DNA from: JARRLC01 sp050290865
GTDB lineage: Bacteria; Pseudomonadota; Alphaproteobacteria; Rhizobiales; Rhodomicrobiaceae
Direction of reading: 5' to 3'
Length of the DNA: 21,273 bases
Assembly (NCBI GenBank): GCA_050290865.1
Contig: JBNKIW010000043.1
Coordinates: forward strand, 1-21,273
The notes beneath the pieces are model-generated. The model was not told where the DNA came from, did not search any database, and saw only the letters and a program-made list of their open reading frames with translations. Below are positions 1 through 7,068 of the stretch, piece after piece (positions within the stretch are counted from its first letter, which is position 1; each line of letters opens with the position of its first letter). The translations under genes were made by a program, and so were the position numbers.

Positions 1-585
1 GGGGAACTCCTTTGCTGACAGAGGGGAACAACACCTCGATTGTCAGCGCCGGAAGCCCGATTGCCGATGCCTGTTTTGGGCTATGCAGGAGACGCCAGCT
101 ACGCCCGCGCAGCGGGTTATCGCGGTAGCGATTTCGTGCTTTGGAGCATCGCCTCGCCGGGGGTGCCGGTGGCCACCGGCGGCTTGGTGTTGCAAGTGGT
201 ACGCGCCAATCTCGGGTTATGAGGCGCGCAGGGTAGTCAAGCTGGTGGCTCTGTCGGTCGCCGTGCCCGCAAGGTTGTCGCGGTGTGCGATGGTGCTGGT
301 GTTAGGCAGTAGCAGGTGTGTGAGGAAATCACCCGCGCGTTCTTCGGCCAGCCGCGAGCGCAGCGCGTCCGCCGGACTGAACCGTTCGATACTACAGCGC
401 GACAGCCGGACGCGCAGGTATTACCGCCGCCGCTCACCTCACCGAATACGCCATCATTCCAGCCTTTCCATCGGTCGTTCTGCGTGGAAAGTAAATTGGT
501 TGGAAAAGGACTATCCGAAAAGCACATTTAGACTAATTAACTTGCTGTCCGAAAATACGTATTTTTCTTTTTTGAATGCATCGGG
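1..585. other. No convincing gene; AT-rich toward the right end
   Basis: I find no recognisable protein here. Short open frames exist on both strands but they overlap each other, have biased composition and show no domain or motif I know. The right part (about 480-580) is clearly richer in A and T than the first 450 bases, with T-runs near 560-572, which suits a regulatory region for the downstream RiPP-like genes. No promoter with good -35 and -10 boxes and correct spacing stood out. The left part could be old gene debris. Confidence 0.5.
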
Positions 586-621
586 CGTCAGTGATAAGCC
601 ATTAAAATGGCTTGTCTGACG
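586..621. promoter_or_regulatory. Nested inverted repeat upstream of the precursor gene
   Basis: Two nested pairs of arms are visible. The inner pair is AAGCCATT (596-603) and AATGGCTT (606-613), separated by AA. The outer pair is CGTCAG (586-591) and CTGACG (616-621). The two- to four-base centre makes a double-stranded operator at least as plausible as an RNA hairpin. No T-tract follows on either strand, so it does not look like an intrinsic terminator. It lies about 116 bases before the precursor ATG, the right place for a regulator site controlling the three-gene locus. No regulator gene is adjacent, so the binding protein is unknown. Confidence 0.55.
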
Positions 622-737
622 ATTAGGTGTTTCGGGTCGGCGGCGTTTTTGCGGCCCGCGCTCCGTTCGGCATAGACTTGTCGGCGAGTTCATAGACACA
701 GGAAGTGTCCACAAACAAATATTTGACGGGGAAGCCG

Positions 738-1235
738 ATGTTCAAAGTCAAAGATTTGATGATCAAAATCGTTCCTGCAAAAGAAGGGGAGCGCGAAAAA
801 GGAGTATGCCATTACTGCACAAGCGACTGCACGGAGGCGTGCACCGACGCTTGCAGCCCGGCAATAACCTGCAAAGTATGTTCCATCTGGCATACCGATT
901 GCGGCGAGTGCACACATGGTGAAACAGCGGCCTGCATCGTCCCAGAGACCGGCTGCGATAAATGCAATTCAGGGTGCAGTTGCCTTTCTGGCAAGACCAA
1001 GGGCGGCGGCGAGGACGCGGGGCGAGAGATCCTGGGATTGGAGGGGCTTGAGACCTTGCGCCGTGAACTGAGAGCTAGGCTGGCCAAGGTGGAGCGGGAA
1101 ATCGAGGTGCAGGAGGAACTCTCCAAACCACGCAGCATCGAGGCAGCCGAGATTCTGGAGCAGAAACTGAGCGAAGCTTTGGAGGAGGTTAAACAAATCA
1201 GGTCAGATCTGGAGAGGAAGAATACCGGAAAGTAG
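738..1235 (+). CDS. Cys/Thr-rich putative lanthipeptide-like precursor with C-terminal helical hairpin
   Basis: This 165-residue protein has three parts. Residues 1-22 are a leader-like segment (MFKVKDLMIKIVP followed by charged residues). Residues 23-90 hold all 14 cysteines (24, 27, 31, 35, 39, 45, 48, 55, 58, 66, 73, 76, 80, 82) and about 15 Ser/Thr, ending in a Gly-rich linker. Residues 91-165 have no cysteine and are highly charged, with Leu spacing typical of two helices joined near Pro131. The CTxx repeats at 27-40 place Thr three residues before Cys, as in small lanthionine rings. A GTG at 705 would add 11 residues, but AGGAA lies almost on top of it, while GGGG sits a few bases before the ATG at 738, so I prefer 738. 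It precedes lyase-like and kinase-cyclase genes. A metal-binding or CxxC redox protein is the main alternative. The precursor role is inferred from composition and context. Confidence 0.7.
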   Translation: MFKVKDLMIKIVPAKEGEREKGVCHYCTSDCTEACTDACSPAITCKVCSIWHTDCGECTHGETAACIVPETGCDKCNSGCSCLSGKTKGGGEDAGREILGLEGLETLRRELRARLAKVEREIEVQEELSKPRSIEAAEILEQKLSEALEEVKQIRSDLERKNTGK

Positions 1236-1309
1236 TTCGTAAATACCACAGTATCCCGCTTCGCGGCGACACGTCCCCGGCGAGAAGCTCCCTCGGTAAA
1301 AATAGGCGG

Positions 1310-2497
1310 ATGAAAAACCGACCCTCGATCGCCATCCTAGACCGGACATTTCGGTCAAATCCAGACTTGCGCATCGTTGCCTTCGAGCATTTGACGGCCA
1401 GGGAGAAAGCGGCGCTCGGGGCGTTGCGTGAGGATACCGGCTATTTCGGGATCATGCTCAGCACCAAGGGCTCTGGGCCGAGCATAAAGGCGGTGTGCAA
1501 AAATACCGCCCTTCTGTTTGACAGCTTGCAGATGGCGGGACCGCTTCCCCGGTCCCTCATGGCGGAGTCCAGCAAGGAGGCCAACAGGCAGATCGCCGAG
1601 TTCGTGATGGACGATATGCTGCAAGTCTATCATGATGGTCGGTTCGTTTCCGGGGCCGAGGCACAGGCCCTCATTCACACCACAGAGGACCGGTTGGACA
1701 ACCCGGGACGGCTCGCACGCTTGTCTCTTGATGCCTTGAAATACGGCGAGCGCCTGCCGATCGACGATCAGATGCGGTTGTCGGCGCAGCTCTATTTTTT
1801 TAGTCGCATCCCCCTCACACCGCGCTGGATGCGAAACATTGGTACGGATGCCACGTTTTCACGATTTCTTGGGCTGGAAAAGGGCGGGCGAAGCGCCTGT
1901 CTGCTGGACGCCTCTTGGAACGAGGTCCCCTTTTCTCCCGAAAGAGCCGGTTGGCGCGCTTGGGCACTGCGCAAGGATTGCGCAGGCCGAAGGGGGGCGT
2001 ATGGCGGCTACAAACTCTATGTAAGCCCCGATCCCGCGGCCGTCGGCGACATTTTTCCCGACTTGGTGGAGGTTTTAACGGATATAGGCGTGCCGCGCTT
2101 CAAAATCGGCGCGGATCTCGCGGGTCTGATGCGGCCGGACAAGATCGTCGCCTATTTCGACAGCTTCGATCGCCTGGACGAGGCGGCGCAGTGCCTTGCC
2201 GAACGTTTTTCCGCCGTTGCTGCGCATGGCGTGCCGTTCACGGCGGAGCTTGGAGGTGACGGCCTCCTGTCATGGGGAATGGACCCTTATGACAAGCCGG
2301 TGTTCCAGTGGCAGACATCCGCCAGTTGGCGGCTCTGGATCACCAATCATCTTGCCGGTGCGCTTCTCGCCGCCCGCAGGTCGCCGGACCAGGCTGTGGC
2401 TCCCTGGCGCTTTGCCATGGAACGTCTGCGCTTGCTGGGCGTGGACACGAACAGCTGGGCGCCAACGCCCGTCTACGAACAGAAAACCAACCACTAG
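1310..2497 (+). CDS. HopA1-like putative phospho-Ser/Thr lyase of a RiPP locus
   Basis: This is a 395-residue protein. The segment from about 230 to 385 resembles the T3SS-effector HopA1 family, which supplies the lyase in class V lanthipeptide systems. Features seen are a YKLYVSP strand (234-240), a helix and then FKI (264-266), RPDKIVAYF (275-283), a Gly-rich AELGGDGLLSWG stretch (312-323), and a final helical part ending in LGVDTNSWAP. The first 100 residues (with FEHLTAREKAALGALR and GSGPSIKAVCKNTALLF) form a separate N-terminal region I cannot name. The expected job is removing phosphate from phosphorylated Ser/Thr in the upstream peptide to leave dehydro-amino acids. It starts 74 bases after the precursor and ends 14 bases before the kinase-cyclase, consistent with an operon. 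Ribosome-site support is poor (GGCGG directly abuts ATG). The family call is by pattern recognition and needs a profile or structure search. Confidence 0.6.
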   Translation: MKNRPSIAILDRTFRSNPDLRIVAFEHLTAREKAALGALREDTGYFGIMLSTKGSGPSIKAVCKNTALLFDSLQMAGPLPRSLMAESSKEANRQIAEFVMDDMLQVYHDGRFVSGAEAQALIHTTEDRLDNPGRLARLSLDALKYGERLPIDDQMRLSAQLYFFSRIPLTPRWMRNIGTDATFSRFLGLEKGGRSACLLDASWNEVPFSPERAGWRAWALRKDCAGRRGAYGGYKLYVSPDPAAVGDIFPDLVEVLTDIGVPRFKIGADLAGLMRPDKIVAYFDSFDRLDEAAQCLAERFSAVAAHGVPFTAELGGDGLLSWGMDPYDKPVFQWQTSASWRLWITNHLAGALLAARRSPDQAVAPWRFAMERLRLLGVDTNSWAPTPVYEQKTNH

Positions 2498-2511
2498 CGT
2501 GTGGCCCCACT

Positions 2512-4926
2512 ATGGAAATCACAGACGTCTTTGTTCTGCCACCCGATACCCAGCTTATTCAGGTGGGGTCTCTGCCGGACGCGGAGAAAGCCAAGCTCCC
2601 GGCCAGCGACGTCGATGTCGCTATCACTCGCCTTCGCAGCCGGAACCAATCGAAAATAATCGACGCCGAGATGGCGGAGCTGATCCGCGCGTTTGAGAAG
2701 GGGACCACGCTGATCGACGCAATTATTGCGTTCAGCGCGGAAAAGGGGCGCGCCCCGCAGGCTGTTCTGGACGCTGCCTATCCGGTCTTCGAAAAACTCA
2801 TCAAATCTGGCCTCTTGGTTCCGGAAGGATCGGAGGAGCTTTTTCCTGTGGAGGCCAGTCTGGCGGAGGGCGACGCCTGGGCCGGCATGAGGATTGTCAA
2901 GCTGGTGCAGGTCTTCGCCGATACCGAACTCTACAAGGCGGAGACCGAGGCGGGCCGGTTCGCGGCCTTGAAAATTGCCAGACAGAACAAAAACGAAGAC
3001 GTCGTTGGAGCGGTCGCCCGAGAAGCATCCATTCTGGCGCATCTGGCCGGTGATACCGCGCCACCGCTTGTCGCAAACGGCCACCATGACGGCAAAGCTT
3101 ATTTGGCCTGCGAATGGTTGGAAGGCATTAGCGGTTCGCGTGCGGCTTCCCGTTTCCGTGCGATCTACAGCAAGGAGGGGCGGCGGCATTCACTGGACCT
3201 GTGCTGCCGTATCCTCGACGCCTACGCGTCTTTGCATCAGCGGCAGGTGATCCATGGCGATGTGCATCCGGGCAACTTCATCGTTGGCGACGACGGAAGC
3301 ATAAAGATCATCGATTTCGGCCTTGCTCGACTGCCGTTCAGCGATGACGGAACCCTCAAGCATGCCCCCAGAGGCGGCTTCGGCTATTTCTTCGAGCCCG
3401 AATACGCACAATGCTATATCGACAAAGGGCTCTCCCCGCAGTCCTCCTTTCTGGGAGAACAGCACATTCTTGCGCACCTGCTCTATCGTTTGATCACCGG
3501 ACACAATATTGCAGGTTTTTCAGCTGAACGGGACAAGGGCATGGCGCAACTGGCGCAATCGGAACCCGAGCCGTTTGCACGATGGGGCGTTGCGCCCTGG
3601 CCGGATGTCGAGGCAGCTCTCAGGCGCGCCTTATCGCCCGATCCGAAAGCGAGGTTCAACTCAGTCGATGAACTCGCCAAGGCGTTGCGCAAGGCAGACA
3701 TACCCGACCCGGTCATCCGGAAAGCAGGACCCGCCGCACCTCCCGCCACTTCGCTTTCGGACGGCCTAGTAAAGGACTTTGTCCGGCGGCTTGATCCGGC
3801 CGGCCGGCTGTTTGAGACTGGCCTTCCTGCGCCCCCCTATTCTTCCCTTACCTATGGCAGCGCCGGCATCGCCTATTGTCTTTACCGCCTGGCGCAGATT
3901 CGCGAAGACGCCGAACGGCTCTCCTGGGCGAAGCTTTGGATCGAAAAATCGATCGGCGAGATCACAGCGAAAAACGTGGAGGCCTTTGCCACGCTGAATG
4001 GTGACGTCACGCCAGAGGCTATCGGCCCAATCTCACTTTATCATACCGCGACCGGTCTGTATTTCACCAAAGCGCTCATCGCACATGCTATGGGCGATAG
4101 GCAGTCCGAGGCCGATGCCGTTCGCTTATTCTGCGCCGCCGCACAGCAACCTTGTGACACGATCGATCTCACCCTTGGGCGCTCAAGCATCCTTCTGGGC
4201 TGTGCGTTGCTGAAGGAAACGGTGCCAGCCTATGGCGACATTGATCGGCTCGGTGAGCGGTGTTTCGAGGATATCTGGCGGCGCGTTCAGGACATGGCGC
4301 CGATGTCCGAAGAAAAGAATTTCACGACCACGGGAATAGCCCATGGATGGGCTGGCCTTCTCTATGCGTTGTTGATGTGGTGCCGCATTTTGGGCAAGCC
4401 GCCGCCCAACCACCTTTCCGAGCGTCTCAATCAGTTGGCGGACTTGGCCGAGCCTGCCGACGCGGGGATCAGTTGGAGGGTTCGTTTGGATTCGGAAAAA
4501 ACTGACCGTCTGGCCCGCTACTATTTCCCAAGCTGGTGCAATGGGACCGCCGGCATGATCCATCTGTGGACGCTGGCGCATGCATTGCTTAAAGACAACC
4601 GCTATCTCGAGATGGCGGAAGGTGCGGCCTGGAACATCATAGCTGCGAAATCTAGCGTCGATCAGCTTTGCTGCGGGCGTCCTGGCCATAGCTACGGTGT
4701 TCTCAATCTTTACAGTCACACAGGCGAGCGGTACTGGCTCGACCATGCAATGCAGATGGCCGACCAGTCGCTGCAGCTGACGAGGATTGCCATTGGTGAA
4801 GAGGTCCCCCACCTCTATTATGCCTTGTACAAAGGTCCGCTTGGCACGGCACTGCTGTGCGCTGATCTTGAAAAGCCGAGGGAGGCCGCCATGCCTGCGT
4901 TTGAATCGGAAAGATGGCGTTGTTAG
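2512..4926 (+). CDS. Putative RRE-kinase-LanC-like lanthionine synthetase with CCG zinc motif
   Basis: The protein has 804 residues. Residues about 30-113 look like a PqqD/RRE winged-helix peptide-binding domain. Residues about 125-395 are a protein kinase: ALK154, Glu171, HGD (248-250) with Asn255, and IDFG (267-270). Residues about 440-785 are a LanC-like cyclase with seven Gly-containing repeats at 449, 511, 551, 608, 674, 719 and 771. His611 in GIAHG, Cys676 in SWCNG and Cys720-Cys721 in LCCG fit the active site and zinc ligands. The usual Cys-His-Gly is Cys-Cys-Gly, as in the ProcM group of LanM enzymes. There is no OspF-like lyase domain at the N-terminus, so this is not a standard class III or IV enzyme; the HopA1-like neighbour would supply that step. 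The start at 2512 was chosen because upstream codons overlap the lyase gene. No strong ribosome site is seen. Probable role: phosphorylating and cyclising the Cys-rich peptide. Confidence 0.85.
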   Translation: MEITDVFVLPPDTQLIQVGSLPDAEKAKLPASDVDVAITRLRSRNQSKIIDAEMAELIRAFEKGTTLIDAIIAFSAEKGRAPQAVLDAAYPVFEKLIKSGLLVPEGSEELFPVEASLAEGDAWAGMRIVKLVQVFADTELYKAETEAGRFAALKIARQNKNEDVVGAVAREASILAHLAGDTAPPLVANGHHDGKAYLACEWLEGISGSRAASRFRAIYSKEGRRHSLDLCCRILDAYASLHQRQVIHGDVHPGNFIVGDDGSIKIIDFGLARLPFSDDGTLKHAPRGGFGYFFEPEYAQCYIDKGLSPQSSFLGEQHILAHLLYRLITGHNIAGFSAERDKGMAQLAQSEPEPFARWGVAPWPDVEAALRRALSPDPKARFNSVDELAKALRKADIPDPVIRKAGPAAPPATSLSDGLVKDFVRRLDPAGRLFETGLPAPPYSSLTYGSAGIAYCLYRLAQIREDAERLSWAKLWIEKSIGEITAKNVEAFATLNGDVTPEAIGPISLYHTATGLYFTKALIAHAMGDRQSEADAVRLFCAAAQQPCDTIDLTLGRSSILLGCALLKETVPAYGDIDRLGERCFEDIWRRVQDMAPMSEEKNFTTTGIAHGWAGLLYALLMWCRILGKPPPNHLSERLNQLADLAEPADAGISWRVRLDSEKTDRLARYYFPSWCNGTAGMIHLWTLAHALLKDNRYLEMAEGAAWNIIAAKSSVDQLCCGRPGHSYGVLNLYSHTGERYWLDHAMQMADQSLQLTRIAIGEEVPHLYYALYKGPLGTALLCADLEKPREAAMPAFESERWRC

Positions 4927-5595
4927 GCATGCCAAGCTGTCCTTGGACACGCGGCCGCGCGACCTATGCACGAAGCCAGTCGATGATACGCTCGATATAG
5001 GCCCGCCCATTCTCCCGCTGCCAGACGCCGTGCGCCATAATCAGGCTCGGCGTCAGACCAGGTTAACCGCGTGTCCGGCTAACGCACGGTGGCATAACAG
5101 CGGTCCCTGTGGACTGCTCAGTGAGGATTAACTGCCGCAATCCCAGCACACGGTCAGCGGCAGGTAATTGGAGCAAAGCGCCAGCACTGTGAGCCAAGCG
5201 TGCAATGGGTCTTGCCCCACAACTCCAATCCTTCAACGGCGGGTTTTAAAGTTATGCTGTCGTTGCCAATAAACACCGCGGTAGAATCTGACCCTAAGCC
5301 GCTCTTGCCGCGATATCACCTATTTGTGGCGAGCACTCCAAGTGCACCGCACTCTGTTTGTTTTTGAGCCTCTGCTCTCGGAACTGAAGGGCCGTTGTCT
5401 TGGTATTGTGAGCGCCCATCGCTACCAAGGCAGACAACGCCTGCGGATGCCTCGACATCGGTTTCTGTGGAGCCGTGGGCTTTTCCGCCATCGCATGTTT
5501 GCCACGCCGTTTCAGTTGTCTCCAGGTGTTTCACGCACGGATGATGCCTTCGGATGAGCACGGATGATGCCTTCGGATGAATGCGACGTACGGCG
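4927..5595. other. Degenerate stretch without an intact gene
   Basis: No complete gene is supported between the synthetase and the FAH-like gene. On the minus strand, about 4968-5066 encodes a roughly 32-residue open stretch ending AYIERIIDWLRA then stop, which looks like the tail of an alpha/beta hydrolase; this is weak. Frames across 5290-5560 are open on both strands but match nothing I recognise. A 23-base tandem duplication lies at 5535-5580. The stretch looks like a junction between unrelated DNA segments. Confidence 0.5.
5535..5580. repeat. Perfect 23-base tandem duplication
   Basis: The 23-base unit beginning GCACGGATGATGCCTTCGG occupies 5535-5557 and is repeated exactly at 5558-5580, ending 15 bases before the FAH-like stop codon. 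Two copies only, with no spacers, so this is a local duplication rather than a CRISPR or iteron array. The perfect identity suggests a recent event. Confidence 0.9.
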
Positions 5596-6396
5596 TCAGC
5601 CTCCGGAAGCGCTTGTTTCAACTGGAGGGACTGGCTTCACCCATCTAACGGCCGCCTGATCAATCGCCCCGAAGAGCGGCGCTCCGCTGGCATCCCGCAT
5701 TTCGATGCGGACGCGATCGCCGAAGCGCATGTAGGTCGTCTGCGGTTTGCCTTGAGCAATCGTCTCGATCGCTCGCCGCTCGGCGATGCAGGCGGCCCCT
5801 ACCTCGGCGTGATTGCGGTTGGAAATCGTGCCCGAGCCGATGATTGTTCCCGCGCTCAAGCGCCGCGTGGCCGCCGCATGTTCGATCAACTGCATGAATG
5901 TAAAAGCCATTTCCCCAGCATGAGGCTGGCCGAATGGCGGGCCGTTCCAGGAAACGCTCACCGGAAGATGCACGCGACCATCGCGCCAGCTTTCTCCCAG
6001 TTCATCGGGCGTAACCGCCACCGGTGCGAATGAGGAACTCGGCTTGGCCTGTATCCAGCCGAAGCCGGTCGCCATCTCAACGGGAGCGATGACGCGCAGG
6101 CTCACATCATTGATCAGCACGAAAAGCCGGATATGGCGCCCCGCATCCGCTGCCACCGTAGCCATGGGAACGTCGTCCGTGATGACGCCGATTTCCGCTT
6201 CAAAGTCAATACCGTCCTCCTCGCGCGGCAGAACGATGTCCGAATGTGCGCCGCGTAAGCTGTCCGACGCGCCTTGATACATCAGCGGAAAAGTCACGTC
6301 GTGCGGCTCGCGGCCGAATGCTTTCGCCATCAGGAGGCCGTGGGATTTGAAAGCCGAGGCGTCCAGCCACTGTGGCGCACGAGGCAGGGGCGCCAT
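5596..6396 (-). CDS. Fumarylacetoacetate hydrolase-family protein, 5'-truncated
   Basis: The 266 residues from the first ATG cover the FAH catalytic domain, which cleaves C-C bonds in beta-diketo or 2-oxo acids using a divalent metal. Visible hallmarks are DFEAEIGVI with two acidic metal ligands, NDVSLR, the KPSSSFAPVAVTPDELG loop and GSGTISNRN. Relatives are usually about 330 residues. The frame stays open upstream of this ATG to about 6531 and still reads as family sequence (for example LREALLEHWSQVERLL), but has no start codon before a stop. The true 5' end is therefore missing and the gene runs directly into an alpha/beta-hydrolase remnant on the other strand. It may make a shortened protein from 6396 or be a pseudogene. 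The family assignment is firm; the activity is doubtful. Confidence 0.8.
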   Translation of the reverse strand: MAPLPRAPQWLDASAFKSHGLLMAKAFGREPHDVTFPLMYQGASDSLRGAHSDIVLPREEDGIDFEAEIGVITDDVPMATVAADAGRHIRLFVLINDVSLRVIAPVEMATGFGWIQAKPSSSFAPVAVTPDELGESWRDGRVHLPVSVSWNGPPFGQPHAGEMAFTFMQLIEHAAATRRLSAGTIIGSGTISNRNHAEVGAACIAERRAIETIAQGKPQTTYMRFGDRVRIEMRDASGAPLFGAIDQAAVRWVKPVPPVETSASGG

Positions 6397-6483
6397 GACG
6401 CGCGCCTCTGCAAACGCCGCACCGCCGTTCCCCGCGCAGAGGCGTTTGTAGCGCTCATCGAGTAGCCGTTCAACCTGGGACCA

Positions 6484-6882
6484 GTGTTCCAGCAGGGCCT
6501 CCCTCAGGCCGGGCCACTGCTGACTGCCCTTTCATCGAGTGTGCTCGACCGGTTGTCCGAACGCCTGCCGGGCACCGCGAACGACATCGCGCAGCTGGCG
6601 GCAGCCGATGTCTACCCGCTGGCACAGATCACCGCCCCAGTCCTGGCGATCCACGGCACCGGGGACCGTGTCGTGCCATTCTCTCATGGTCTGGCGGTTA
6701 CCAACTCGGTCCCCTCCGCCGTATTGATGGCGATTGAGGGCGGCGAACATGTATGTCTGTTCACGCATCTCGATGAGATAAGGGCACGCGTTCGTACCTG
6801 TCTCGCCTCGGCAAAGCCAGCGGGCGCGATACCAACGCTTCACAATCCATCGGATCGCCGCCTGAAATCAGAAGGCCGGTAA
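6484..6882 (+). pseudogene. Alpha/beta-hydrolase C-terminal remnant
   Basis: The frame reads as the last third of an alpha/beta hydrolase. It contains ITAPVLAIHGTGDRVVPFSHG, the strand and loop carrying the catalytic Asp (GDRVVP), and GGEHVCLF, where His of GGEH is the catalytic histidine. The nucleophile elbow and all upstream strands are absent. The first residues after the ATG coincide with the antisense end of the FAH-like frame, so the family sequence probably begins only near 6515-6530. The tail after about residue 115 overlaps the Excalibur remnant on the other strand. A functional enzyme is not expected. Confidence 0.65.
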
Positions 6883-6941
6883 GGCTCGCAAGCGATGCCG
6901 TCATTGTCGCGATCGAGCTTTTGCCAATAGCCCGGCTCTCC
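6840..6941 (-). pseudogene. Excalibur calcium-binding motif remnant
   Basis: On the minus strand a short frame reads GEPGYWQKLDRDNDGIACEP and ends at a stop at 6840. This is the hallmark of the Excalibur domain (DxDxDGxxCE), found at the C-termini of secreted bacterial proteins. A TAG stop (6942-6944) sits immediately before the motif in this frame, and the upstream frames are open but offset. It therefore looks like a frameshifted or truncated small gene downstream of the secreted sialidase-like gene. The motif itself is convincing; an intact gene is not. Confidence 0.6.
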
Positions 6942-7068
6942 CTACTTGGCTATTCCCGTCGCTCCGAACCGCGGCGGCGCCCAGGAAGGCCGCGCAACGC
7001 GAACTCTTTCCTTTTGAAAATTCGCCGGCGCGTGCTTGTGACCAGAAGCAATCAGCCAGCTTGCGGCG

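Noticed and set aside
705..737. GTG start extending the precursor by 11 residues
   Set aside because: The purine-rich site is almost on top of the GTG, while the ATG at 738 has better spacing and a leader-like beginning.
738..1235. Metallothionein or zinc-ribbon reading of the Cys-rich protein
   Set aside because: Several CxxC pairs could bind metal, but the Thr-Cys spacing and the adjacent kinase-cyclase and HopA1-like genes fit a RiPP substrate better. Kept as the main alternative.
1256..1268. Terminator between precursor and lyase genes
   Set aside because: The CCGC-TTC-GCGG stem is four pairs long and has no T-tract.
2308..2511. Longer synthetase beginning inside the lyase gene
   Set aside because: The extra 68 residues overlap the lyase in another frame and have shadow-like composition; the RRE-like domain starts after 2512.
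4931..4945. Terminator after the synthetase
   Set aside because: CCAAG/CTTGG makes a five-pair stem but no T-tract follows.
4183..5010. Long minus-strand frame opposite the synthetase
   Set aside because: It is antisense to conserved cyclase repeats and has no domain features, so it is a shadow.
5535..5580. CRISPR or iteron array
   Set aside because: Only two directly adjacent copies without spacers.
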